Shown one piece after another: positions 39,256 through 50,374 of a DNA stretch of 64,000 nt. The notes beneath the pieces were generated by a model. That model made no database searches. It was given only the letters and a program-made list of their open reading frames with translations, and had not been told where the DNA came from. The position numbers and the translations under genes are program-made. The first letter of the stretch is position 1. Every line of letters begins with the position of its first letter. Source of the DNA: Ophiosphaerella korrae (taxonomy: Eukaryota > Ascomycota > Dothideomycetes > Pleosporales > Phaeosphaeriaceae); contig JALNQF010000012.1 of NCBI GenBank assembly GCA_028456385.1, positions 372,001-436,000 of the forward strand. Direction: 5' to 3'.

Positions 39256-40050
39256 ATGCCGGCCCCCAAGCAGAGAAAGATGGCCATTGTCGGCAGCAGA
39301 GCGGTCGGTGAGTGAAGCCCTGCCAGACACATGTGATAGGTACCTGACTGGACCACACAGGCAAGTCGAGCATGACTGTGCAGTTTGTTGACGGCCACTT
39401 TGTCGACAGCTACTACCCGACCATTGAAAACACCTTCAGCAAGATGATTCGCTACAAGAACCAGGACTTCGCTACCGAGATCATCGACACCGCAGGCCAG
39501 GTACTTGAACTGCCAGCTTTCCTTTTTTTTTTTTTTCTCCCTGTTACCGCGACGCGACTCGACCGCACCACCTTCCCACGTACTCACATGCTTTGCTATA
39601 AGCTTCTTGGCTAACCACGCCCTTCGCTTAGGATGAGTATAGCATTCTTAACTCGAAGCACTTTATCGGCATCCATGGCTACATTATCGTCTACTCGGTC
39701 GCCAGCAAACAGAGCTTCGAAATGGCGCGCGTCATCCGTGATAAGATCCTGAACCACCTCGTACGCACTCTCTCCCCACATATATGCTCTCCCTCCTAAC
39801 CTCCATACAGGCCGTCGACTGGGTGCCCATCGTCATTGTAGGCAACAAGTCCGATCTCCGCCCGGAACAACGCCAGGTCACGCCCGAAGACGGAAAAGCG
39901 CTCGCCGAGGAGTTCAAGTGCGCGTGGACTGAGGCGAGCGCTAGGTATAATGAGAATGTGCAGAAGGCCTTCGAGCTCATGGTTGCTGAGGTCGAGCGCA
40001 GCCAGAATCCGAGCGAGCCTACGGGTGGCAGCAAGTGTCTTGTCATGTAA
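39256..40050 (+). CDS. RHB1: Rheb-family small GTPase
   Basis: Ras-related GTPase that activates TORC1 and amino-acid uptake in fungi. Four exons (39256-39307, 39361-39500, 39632-39760, 39811-40050) give 186 residues. P-loop GSRAVGKSS is completed across intron 1. The effector loop is DSYYPTIENTF, which is Rheb-like rather than Ras-like. G3 is DTAGQDEY across intron 2, G4 is GNKSDL and G5 is TEASARYNEN. The arginine after Gly-Ser in the P-loop is typical of Rheb. The protein ends CLVM, a farnesylation CaaX box. Intron 2 contains a T13 run. The symbol follows fungal usage. Confidence 0.96.
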
Positions 40051-40913
40051 GACTACACACTACCATGTGTGCTGCGGGACATTGCTATGCATCGATTTCT
40101 TCAACGAAAGAGGGAGGGCAAGACTCGCGCGATCGACGTCGTCGTTGCAGGACTGGGATATGGTTTATGGCTGGATGGATTCATGGTTTAGATGGTATAG
40201 ATGGTTTGCTTGGGTTTGCTCTTCTGCTTCAAGATCCTCTGTCGTCTTTATAATTTGCGGAGACCGACGCAATGGTGTAATGGTGTAATGTTCGAGCGGC
40301 GGCGTGTTTGGCGTTTCTGCTTCATAGTCTGGGGGGTAGCGTTATGGCTCATGGTTTCCTTTGTGCATATATTATACGTTTGATACGGTAAGGAGCAATT
40401 ATGATATTCGGCTTGCGTATTTTGGGATTTTTGTCGTTGATGTGTTGATGTGTTGATGAGCTTGTGTTACGGTATGAGTGGAGAAAGGGTGTTGATTTGA
40501 CGATGCTGAAGTATACCTTGCGTTATACGTAGGGATCCCTTTTGAGGACCAGAGTCGCGCTGAGTCTCTGTCTATGCATAAAAATAGCCTTAGAAGATCA
40601 TTTGACTAAACCCCACCTAAAAGTCGAAAAATGCCTATTGTGAATCACAGATACTAAGCACCTAGTACCAATTGTAGATCACTCGTAGAGCTACCTAAAC
40701 TTCAAACGCTGTACTGGGAGATAGAACATGTGTAACCAAATCATGGATTCTGCATGGATATAAAATTCATTGTAAGAACAACTTGACTTATTCAGCCTGT
40801 CTATCTTGCATACACTCCAAAAACTCCCTTACCGAGATCCCACTGCCAATATCCAAACCGCATATCTCATGCCTAATCCTTACACCACTTATCGCCCCTA
40901 ACCTGTTCCAGCC
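40051..40913. other. intergenic downstream of Rheb
   Basis: 0.86 kb between the Rheb stop and the end of the kinase-like pseudogene. Short imperfect repeats of gatggt/gttgatgt type occur near 40180-40460. No gene supported. Confidence 0.45.
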
Positions 40914-43900
40914 TTATTCATCCTGCCCGTCCACCGAACTTCCTCGCGTTCTAGGCAAACTATTCTCCCCTTCTTTCATCGCTGGCAGGTGTTTTTTGAA
41001 CATTTGCGTCAGCGCCTCCCCTGCGGCATCGCCTCCCCTATGACATGTGCCTGAGCCGATGATTCTACCACCGCAGGCTCCAAGGTCTCGGGAAGGACCA
41101 CCGTGGCCTCAGATCCAGCGGGACCACGAACATTGCTAGTAGCGTCGTGATCAGCTGTTGGCGAGCCATTTGGCTGCGGGGGGCTGGGTGACTGTTCCTG
41201 CAGCATGGGTATCGCCATGGCGAGGAGGCCGCGCCAAGGACCACGCTTGCTTGTATGCCTCCCTGGAACGGGGTCGAAAATCAGAGGCAACTTTGGGTTT
41301 TTGTTGGGAGATGACCGAGGTAGTTGTTGCGCAGGTCTAGGTGCTTGAATTTGCGGCATGGGTATCGTCATCGCGAAGAGGCTACGTCGAGGGGTCTGCT
41401 TGTTTCCATACAGGCTTGGGAGGGGTTTGATAGGCGTAGGTTTCTCTGATTCTTTCTTTAGAGATGACTAAGCTGGTGTTTTTTGTGGAAAGACTTTTGA
41501 TGGTGGTGCTTTCGATTCCTTGCCAGTGTCTGCATCGTCATCTTCTTCTTCATCGCTATCATTGTCTAATAGATTGTGAAATACGAGGCCATGCATGGGC
41601 TCAATCTCTTTAGACTCGTTCATCGGGTTCTTCTTGAATATTGCTTCCACCCGCTTCCAATCGTCCCTGAGCTTCTCCGAACCACCACGCATTCCCGTGA
41701 ACGCATGACCTGCAGTCAAGGGCGGGGGCGGACTGGAAAGTAATGCTGAGTTTCGTATCATAACAGACGAGTCTTGAAACGGGTTGATCGCAATTTCCCG
41801 CTTTACAAGTGGGCATGCACCCGGTAATAACATTTGTGGAGGGTCGTCTGGGTGCTTGGAGGGATCTTCTGAGTGAAGCCGCTTCGATGGTAGTAAAGGA
41901 AGCGCCAACGAGATATCATCATTATTGCACTTTCCTGGGCAATGAGCCTCTTCACAGATGCGTGCTCGTTCTTCCAGTAAGTGAGCCGACATCAGATGGT
42001 CAACATTGCTGGCAACGGATGTACCAGCTGAAGCCGAACTGCCAGTGCCAGCTTTCTTTGGAAGGCGCCCTTTGGATAAGAGAATCTTCCGCTTACTCAG
42101 ATCAAAGTTGGCCTCAATCTCTTCAGACGTCTTGAACTTGGACCAATGTTTTGGCCGTTCGTGCATCGGCGCATCTACTGGTCGCGTTGGTAGTACTTTC
42201 ATGTCACCAAAATACGTGGGAATGAAGATACAAGTGTCTGTGTATGTAGCTGTTGCATTTCGCCGCGTTCCAAGCACATGTTCATGTTTTTGATCCAAGA
42301 AATTGCATTAGTCTCCAATACGCGTCATGGATCCAAATCCAAGCAAGCCAAGACGAGCCAGAACGATTCAACCATAATAGACCTGACTGAAGTCAGAAGG
42401 ATCGGAGTATGGCAACGCCTTTGAAAGTTCCGGACCTTTCAGCAAGGTAAGATTGAACTTGCTGATGAACTTACTCAGTAGTAACAAAGGTGCGTAACAT
42501 CCTTGGATTTTGGGCTCGCCTCGCACCCCTACGAAATTTTCACAAGTTACCTCCCCACCGTTCACAGTGGCAACAAGCCGGTCAATCTCCGAGACACGCT
42601 GAAGCTGCGTAAGGTTGAACATACGTGATGGGATGTGGTACCAAATATCGAATGTCTCTTCGAAAGCGGGATTATGTTTCGTCATCTTGAAGATATGATG
42701 ATGGAAACCAGCTTCAACCGAGCTCGGTAGCTGCCCATGCTCTGATAACCTAGAATGCAGGTTGCGCATATCTGATTTTCCAATCACCGTTCCTTTAAGT
42801 CGCAGCGACTTCTCACATTCAACCACAATTGCATACTGTCACTCGGGGTGAATTTCGCAGCAAGTCGCGAGCTAGGCTAAAACCGATTTTTGGGAGTACT
42901 CGGTTTCCGTCTCGACAAAAGAAGTAATTTTTTGAACTTGGAATGTTTGCCATGGTTCTTCAACATTACCACTGAGCTCCATGATCTTGGTACACACCTG
43001 CTGAGGTGTTGTATCCCATCGCTTGTGGTGCAATTAGTTAACCAGATTGTCCAAATATGGGTGTCCAAGTGAGAGAAGCATATACCGCTTCTCAATAATG
43101 ATGCCTGAGGGGGATGGAAGCAAAGATTCCCACATTTTGATCTTTGTGTCCAACTTCACAGAATCTAGTTCTGCAACTTCGAGGCCCAGAATATTTCGCC
43201 CTTGTTTGGCTCTGGCGCTATGCCAGTCCTCCAATTTTAAATTCAACAACCTCAGCAATCTCTTATCCTTATGGGACTGCATTGAATGCCCTTGAGTCTG
43301 GAAATAGTCTGCGGCCACTCGCTCGACTGTGTGATAATCGTCGATTGCTTTTAAGGTGCGTGTCTGCATAACATCTTGGTTGATAGCATCTTTTGTAGGG
43401 CCATTGCGAAATGCCCAGAGGTCACAAAATGCTTCAACGAGCTCCATGATATTTTTTGCGTCGTTTTTTATATCGTTCAGGGGCATTGGCACCCCAGGTC
43501 TAGTTATACGTGCGCTAGTGTAGTCGACTAGAAGGACTTGATCGAGCTTCTGATCCACAATCTTCAAAAGAATCGAGTCGCTTGAAATATCTTCATGTGT
43601 AATTCTCTGGAAATGTAAAAACCCAAGAGCAGAGAACAGCCGCCGAAGGAGCTTCCCGGTCATTGTAAGGCGAGTTCCTGGATGGCACCCATGGATCTCG
43701 CGCTGAAGTGCAGTGTATGAATGAAAACCGTCGTGCGAGCTAGTGATAACAGACGGGATCCCATCTATGTTAGTTGGTTCCAAGTACCGAACGATAGATG
43801 CGCCTGTTTCCTGTTTGTTGAACATCAAAAATTCTCGATCGCGATGCTCTTCTCCACGGTCCCCGGAAAAGACTTTGGCTGTGAAAAATTCACCGGTGAA

Positions 43901-44596
43901 CCGTTCAAGAACGCGAAAGCTGTTGTTAGATACGCTGTTCTGTTTCATGTGGTAATGGCTACGAGCCCAATCTTCGGTCCGGCGTGACACATCTTGAATA
44001 GTGGCTTCAGGTGGTGGTGGTGTGAAGTTTCGAGCGTCATACGTCTCGTGCACTAACTTCATAAGCCAGATATCAACTCGAATGCCATGCAATTCGACAC
44101 GGTTAGCATGCAGTTGCTTGAGATGAATTGACTGTGGAAGTGGTGTTTGATTCATCCTCTTGGTGCGGGCGTTGCAGACTTGTATAGGCACACCGTTGAC
44201 AGAAGCAACCGATTCAGAATGGGTTTGCACTTTCCAAGAGTTGGAACTCCACACTGGAATCAGTGAAAATTGTCGTATGGCAATTGATGAGCCTGGAAGG
44301 TATACATCTCGAGGCTCACGCTTCGCTTTGGGGTCGGATAGCATAGCTCGGCCGGAGCAGAAGCATTTTTTATCATTGAAACGGAGAAGATAGATTGTGG
44401 TACCAGAGACGGGAAGCCCAGTTGCAACATGGTTGTCATCATTTGTGAAAGCGGTTTTATGATACGGCATGTTTTAGTTTGCATCAGATGTTTTTTCGTG
44501 GTGAACATTGACGATGGCAACTAGGCCTTCTAATGCCACCTCGTCCGGAATAGAGGGGCTTCCGATGGGGACTATCGTTGTGGCTGTAGACGTCAT
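40914..44596 (-). pseudogene. FHA plus degenerate protein kinase, broken by in-frame stops
   Basis: An ATG at 44596 opens a frame that can be read in the same phase to 41009, interrupted by stops at 44474-44476, 43034-43036, 42872-42874, 42839-42841, 42368-42370, 42308-42310 and 41468-41470. A final frame change near 41040 leads into a tail ending at 40914. Text on both sides of each stop reads like protein, and only one length change is needed in 3.7 kb. The first 140 residues resemble an FHA domain (DVYLPGSSIAIRQFSLI ... VASVNGVPI). A kinase-like region follows, with FTAKVF (beta-3 lysine), FLHFQRITHEDISSDSILL (catalytic loop HED, with the usual Lys and Asn replaced by Ser) and VDYTSA for DFG. 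Later parts are low complexity and unfamiliar. An intron could hide the two stops at 42839-42874 (48 nt, but a poor donor). I see no splice solution for the others. A group of short active genes is less likely. Confidence 0.65.
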
Positions 44597-44889
44597 TGTG
44601 GAATGTTTTACTATGTGGCTTTGAGATAATCGAAGCCGTTCAGTAAACCTTTTGATAGCTTAGGCTAACACTCTTCGGATTCGGAAAGGCTATGGGTCGT
44701 AGTTGAGAGTATGAAAAGGAAGGGGTTCTCGCGGGATATATATAAAGGAGGCGTCACTTCTAGTCAATTGCCCATTGCATTGTCAAGCAAAATGTGAGCT
44801 CGTTACTAGTGTACATTTCACCCCACACCTTGCCACTGAAGTTGCCATGATTTGCCTAAAGGCGTTGAGCGAAATAATTTTCACTATAT

Positions 44890-47273
44890 CTATTTATTTG
44901 GCTCTTGTACAGCTCCAGCTTCAGTGAAATGCTGCACCCATTCTTTTTGGTCCTGGAATCCAAATGCGCCAAGCATATGAGGTTTCGATTTTGAGTTCTT
45001 CTTTTTAAATTTAATGATATATAGAGTAGATCCACGAGGGATCTCATCGAACATGGTGGCTTTCTTGAAATGTTGTTGCTCACAGGAAGCAGTTACATCC
45101 AAATTTTGTAGGGGAATGGGAGCTTCCAAGACCTCAATCTTATTGCCGGTGGTTTTTTTCATTGGCTTCACTTTCCCCCAGAGCAGGAAATTATCCAAAA
45201 GGACCACATGCACAGCGTGCCATACTCCGATGCTTTTTAGTTTGATAACCATGCTTCCTTGAATTCTCACCCGGCGGGATGAGTCGTGCAGATTAAGTTG
45301 CGAAAGCATATCAGAATCTAATGTGAAGATACGTTTCTCCAAGCTCTGGACATCCTCCCGGCCTTGAGCGCTCTCGAGTGTGGCAGAACTCTGTGTTCTA
45401 AGCCATCGCACAGCCTTTGTTGCATGTTTTAAACGTTTTGCTTCTTGAATAGCTGCAGTCCCCTCTAATGATTCGGCGAGATGGGCTATTTTTTCGAGTG
45501 TATTATCGTAGAGTGTCAATTGTGATATTGGCAACTGTAGGTAGTCTTCCATCCCAATTCCGGGCGTAACATTACTCAAGTCCACGGTGTCAATGAACGG
45601 TCCGAACTTGGAGTCTCTCATTTGAGTTAGTCGTAAGGACGACAAAGCATGTGGGAGCTTGTGGCAATACTCTCGGTATATTCTCTGGGCTTTTTTTGTC
45701 CATCTATGGAAGATAATTGCGTCACAAATCGCATTATCCGCCTCGGAAACCTGGGCCTTCATTGGTTGCAACAATAATTCCTTGTTGATTTCTAGTAATT
45801 GTTGAGCAATATTTATTGCTTCCAGGTGCCTCTCAAGGAGAGGCCATTGCTGTATGACAGCGCTGTAGAATATTTGGTGAAATCTTGACAGCTGGTCTAA
45901 AAATTGCTGCTCCGCGTTAAGAAGTGATAACCATGCCTCATGCATCTCAGCATTTTTCAGCGATTCCACGATTGTAGGGGTGACTTGGGCAGGTGTTATG
46001 TCATCAGGGACTGCAGAGCTACCGTGAGAGGCTTGGTGCGTGAGGCCGATGGTGGTGCGCTCTGAGGGCTGGGAAGCCATGTCGGGTGAGGCCGTAGGTA
46101 ATTTCGATAGTTCGGAAGGTGCATCCGGAGCACCTAGGTTGCCTTTGGAAGATGCGGATGTGAGTTCAGTTACTCCTGTTGGAAAGCTTGTTCCACGCGG
46201 CCGACGGGGAGGCAGTGGTGGAGGTGCTTCCTCCGCCACTTGAAGATTTTCGTTACTGCATGATGGGAGAGACGCCATATTCTGTTCATCGGAAGCGCTC
46301 GCGCGTGGCAAGCTTGAATGCGATGTAGCTGCTGTCATCTGAGGCATGTACGGCAGGTAATCCTTCTCGATAGAGTCGAAGGCGTCTTGGTGACTTTCAA
46401 TAGTCGGAGTACCATTGGAAACATGCCCATCTTTGTCAGTCTTGGAAGCTTGGAGTTCCGTAACAATATCAGTAGTCAAAGAAAGTGTCTGGTTATCAAT
46501 GATACCCTGGTCCTCTGACGGCTCTTCTGGCGGGAGTCCGGCATTGGACGTATATAGTGCCATGGCCCGTTGGTACGCTCTCGAATCACTAATTTCGTCG
46601 TCGAATGTGAATTCTACCGATGTCATCATTGTTTCGGCATCAGAAATATCCTCGTTTTGGCTGTGGTAGTTGAAGAGTGTCTCTGGTACATGTATATGTG
46701 GATGTGATTGCCTCAATGATTTAGATCGCGTGACAATTTGGTCAATTGTCATGCTATTATCCTCAACTAGCTTTTTGAGATCAGCAATCGACTCCATCTG
46801 CAAACCCTGTATTAGCAAACTAAGCGCTGATTGCTGTCCCCGAATTTGCGCCAAAAGCTTCTCAAAGGTATCCTCTTTCCAGAGCAATTTAGCTTCGTCG
46901 CTAAGCTTGAGGTCATCAGACTCCACTTTTGCTACTAGATCGCGTACTTCTGCTTCCAGACATCCGTAGATGACGCGACACCCGATCAGCGCGCTTTCGA
47001 AGGTTGAAAGCAGTTGAAATTTGTTATGAAATGCATTGTTTTGTGCAAGGCACTGTATTTGCGACAATGCCGCAGCAACCGCCATGGATTCTGAATAAAT
47101 CGCAATAATAGTGACAGACGCGCTTTTGTAGCGCAAGCGTAGGCCATATAAATCTTTTGCCGAATGTAGACATTTCGGTAGCGCAGCCATCTATCTTAGG
47201 TCAATCGGGCGGAAACGTGGCGTCAGGAATGCTGGGTACATACTACATCTAGCATCGCTGATACTGGCTCCAT
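44890..47273 (-). CDS. RhoGEF: STAND-type N-terminal helical domain, DH and PH domains
   Basis: Two exons (47244-47273, 44890-47190; intron GTATGT...ATAG, 53 nt, phase 0) give 776 residues. The first 30-nt exon (MEPVSAMLDV) supplies the usual beginning of the fungal STAND/NLR N-terminal helical domain, which continues with CLHSAKDLYGLRLRYKS and about 150 helical residues. A Ser/Pro-rich linker (about 200-405) contains PPPLPPRRPRGTS, an SH3-binding-like motif. The DH domain starts near residue 415 (HEAWLSLLNAEQQFLDQL) and runs to about 610. A PH domain follows (RIQGSMVIKLKS ... FGFQDQKEWVQHF). It should load GTP on a Rho/Cdc42 GTPase at membranes. The start could instead be the ATG at 47190. 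The gene is intact and lies 293 bp upstream of the broken FHA-kinase gene on the same strand. Confidence 0.8.
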
Positions 47274-47347
47274 AGTTGATTGGCTCATAGAATTAAACCA
47301 ACTATAAAAACTTCAAAAGAAAGAGTTTCATGGAAGGTGTGAATATA

Positions 47348-47728
47348 TCACGAAATAATGTTTGGGGGGGGGGTCATTTGCAATTGCCAAAAACTTCGTG
47401 TTTTGACATTAGTTAGGCCTCCACCCGCACAGCCCCCAAGGGCTAGTGTTTGTACTAGGCTAGATATGATTGCCGCAGTCTCACCATGAACTCGAATGCT
47501 CTTTTTCAACAGATTTGCAGGACTACAGAGTTGCGTGGAAGTGACGGTGAATAAACAATCATTCTCTGTCTGATAGCGTACCAGTAGCTGGCGCTGTGCA
47601 TTGAGGACATGTATTGAACGCTGAATCACCAACTGTATGAAACGTATTTTTTGTAAATGAAAGACAGGGTTGGCCAGTTCCTTGCCGATCCTATTTAAAG
47701 CAACACTACCTGCTGCCTGGGTAGACAT
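47348..47728 (-). CDS. small orphan open frame, 126 codons
   Basis: Intact ATG-to-TGA frame upstream of the RhoGEF gene on the same strand, 75 bp away from its first exon. No family recognised. The first 90 residues look amphipathic and helical (LQKIRFIQLVIQRSIHVLNAQRQLLVRY). The last codons run into a C10 homopolymer (Pro-Pro-Pro), a sign that the end may be out of frame or non-coding. It may be a remnant of a larger gene of the same accessory block. Confidence 0.35.
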   Translation of the reverse strand: MSTQAAGSVALNRIGKELANPVFHLQKIRFIQLVIQRSIHVLNAQRQLLVRYQTENDCLFTVTSTQLCSPANLLKKSIRVHGETAAIISSLVQTLALGGCAGGGLTNVKTRSFWQLQMTPPPNIIS

Positions 47729-49284
47729 ATATTCTTATTTTTGTCAACAACAATAAATAGGGCAATGACACGTCAATGTTTGATAGCTAATCCTCACATA
47801 ATATAAAGCATATCATAGAGGTCCAGAACTGATAAGGTAGAGCGATCTCCTTGGTTTTACAGTTGACTCGCACACTCGTAACGACTAGCTATTTAAATCT
47901 CTCGTGCCTACTGTCATGGGAGCAGATCATCAATTAGATCCATCAAATCTATATCCTTTAAAACCCTGGAATATTATGAGCCTGGCTCAGCAGGCCCGCT
48001 CTTGCTCGACTAGTTATCAATAGTAAACATACCCCCTGTTTTGAGACATATCACAGGCGCCGAAGAAGCGAACGAGGTTTCATATACAAAAGAAAGTTGA
48101 ATCAACGACCCCCGATCGACATTTCCATCCACCCACTACTAGTGCTCTGTATAAGTGTCAATTCGGGTTTATCAAAGACATAAAGGTCTTTTTGCCCTTC
48201 AGTTATAGACACTATCAGCGAAGGTGAAAGTACCTAGTCGAACAAGTTACTCTCAAGTCTACTATTCCCACCATGATTGGTATCGCTGTCCATGATGTAA
48301 TCATCAAGTACCGGTTCTCTGGGGCTTTTGATGTATAGCCTACCGCTCTATCTCTACTGTTCACCAACTCCAACGCTTTCGTCTTCAAGATCATAACTAG
48401 CCTCTACTTTTTCACCTTCACGAAAGCCATCGTGATAAAAAGTAAGAATTTGATGGAACCTATAAAACTCTGTGATAAATAGATGGCAAAGCACCTGCAG
48501 GTGGCTTGCATATCAGCCCTCGCTATCTGTCAGGCGCACTCTTGTTCCGCGAAGTCAGCTTTAGCATGCACTGAACTTCGAAAATATTGCACCCAGGGAT
48601 ATTAACCGCAGTCGACAAGAGAATGAAAGTACAGCTTGACTTCATGATTTGACCCCCAGGTGGCCAGGTGGGGTAGCGAGCCCCCATTGTTTATATCAAG
48701 AATCAAAATCTTTGATTAAGAATCATTTGAGAAGCACCGAATCGTGAACCATTACGAATACTTGTTCCCACGGACGCCGATATCTAAGTGTTATATCGTG
48801 GTGTGCATGCTGGAATCCGAGGAGCACCAATTATTGTGTGGCGGTGTGGCGGTGTCGTCATCCTTTCGGGATTTCCTACTACGGCGTTCCAAGAAGAACA
48901 GGATCCGCCAATGCCTGCCGAGTAATCCAGCAATGCTCTAGAACATCTTGTGTAGTCCAAAGCTCCAGTGAGAACAACAGCAAGTGGGGTTTTATAGAAT
49001 ATACGTCATTTTAACGCTCCATCTTCCTCAGTTTGTCTCGGCATGCTCTTTGCAATTCTTATGCGATGAAGCCTCAATACGTAACTGCACTATCGTGTCT
49101 CTTGGCATATGCTCAGCTTCAGCATATAAGCAGAGCACATTCCAGGTTTACCAAACCACAAATACTCTCAAAAATTTAACACACCATTGAACAAGTTTAA
49201 AAATTGTTACATGTACGCTATCGAGTACATTCACGGAAAAATCTACATTTCGAGGATCCTTCGCCAGCGTTATCTACCTTGACG
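47729..49284. other. AT-rich gene-poor stretch, 1.6 kb
   Basis: Separates the orphan open frame and RhoGEF from the TENA-family gene. A possible decayed frame near 48270-48440 is interrupted by a TAG and could not be assigned. No transposon ends were recognised. Confidence 0.4.
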
Positions 49285-50296
49285 ATGCCACAGCACCACC
49301 CTGGCACGTTTTTTGCAAACAACAATGTTGACTTGACAGATGTCCCATGGGCGCTGACAACGCATTTACTATCCGTGAACCACGATCAATTACTTCGCAC
49401 AACACACCATCCCTTCCTTGCCCGGGCGGCTAATGGGACGCTGCCAAAGCATCTTGTTGCACAGTGGTTGGCAAACGACCTCCAATACCTACATGTAAGT
49501 CAGTGATAAAAGTAAGTTTAACTAAACTTACTAATTTACTTTAAAGATCTACAAACAGCTCAGTGAGCACACTCTCGCTATTATTCGTCGCACTCAATCA
49601 GAAACTGCCATCTCGAACCCAGAAGACATAGAAACAAGGCTCATCGCATGGCTGAACAGTGCCATCCAAAACGGCAACCGAGAGAAAAGGCTCTTTAAGG
49701 AACTTGCTGAAACCTACAAGTTCGACATCAACATCACTGAAGCAACTAAGAACAAGGGATTGAGGCGATACGAAGCACTCTTCAACACTTACATGACCAA
49801 CGATCGCAACGCTTTTATGCCTTGGCTCGAAGCCGCAGTTCTGCTGTGGACTATGGAGAAGATCTACTACGAGGCTTGGAGTTGGGCCAGGAAACAAGAC
49901 GCTCAATCATCACCTAGGAGCTACGACAATGATCAAGACGGCGGCGCAATGCGACGTGAGCTGATACCAAACTGGTCAAACCGCGACTTCCTCATGTTCG
50001 TCGAGCAATTGGAGCGTATCCTCAATGAAGCTGTCAGCACCGCCGTAAAAGGCGATGAAAATTTGTGGAAACAGGTTAAGATTCGCACTGATGCGGTGTA
50101 TGCGGCTGTTCTTGACGCTGAGGAAGCGTTCTGGCCGAACGTAGATGGTACCAGTACTTTAAAAGAGGCTGTCGTCGGTGGCAACGCCAGTGGAAGAGAA
50201 CTTGATGGAAGCACATTAGGAAGTGTGAATAGTGATAGGGTCTCCACAGACGATACATTTGGAAAAGCGCAAACGCCTGTACACGCAGGTGCTTAA
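49285..50296 (+). CDS. TENA/THI-4/PQQC family protein (heme-oxygenase-like fold)
   Basis: Two exons (49285-49494, 49547-50296; intron 52 nt, phase 0) give 319 residues. The N-terminal half matches the family: LLRTTHHPFLARAANGTLPKHLVAQWLANDLQYLH, split by the intron, then an all-helical stretch up to WPNVDG near residue 270. Members include thiaminase II and the helical domain of yeast Thi20, which salvage thiamine pyrimidine, but fungal stand-alone members have mostly unknown roles. The active-site cysteine of thiaminase II is not evident here, so catalysis is uncertain. About 45 Gly/Ser/Thr-rich residues form a tail. There are no thiamine genes nearby. Confidence 0.8.
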
Positions 50297-50374
50297 GGGC
50301 GCCGATTATCATGATTTGTATAAAGTTTGATAATCAATTACGATGTTCAAGATCACAATACAGCAACAAAATTA

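Noticed and set aside
42825..42875. Intron removing two stops of the FHA-kinase pseudogene
   Set aside because: A 48-nt GT...AG interval exists, but the donor is GTTTTA and the branch-like TGAC touches the acceptor. It would also leave the other five stops unexplained, so I kept the pseudogene call.
48272..48442. Possible decayed open frame with one TAG upstream of the TENA gene
   Set aside because: Too short, no recognisable motif, and no continuation on either side.
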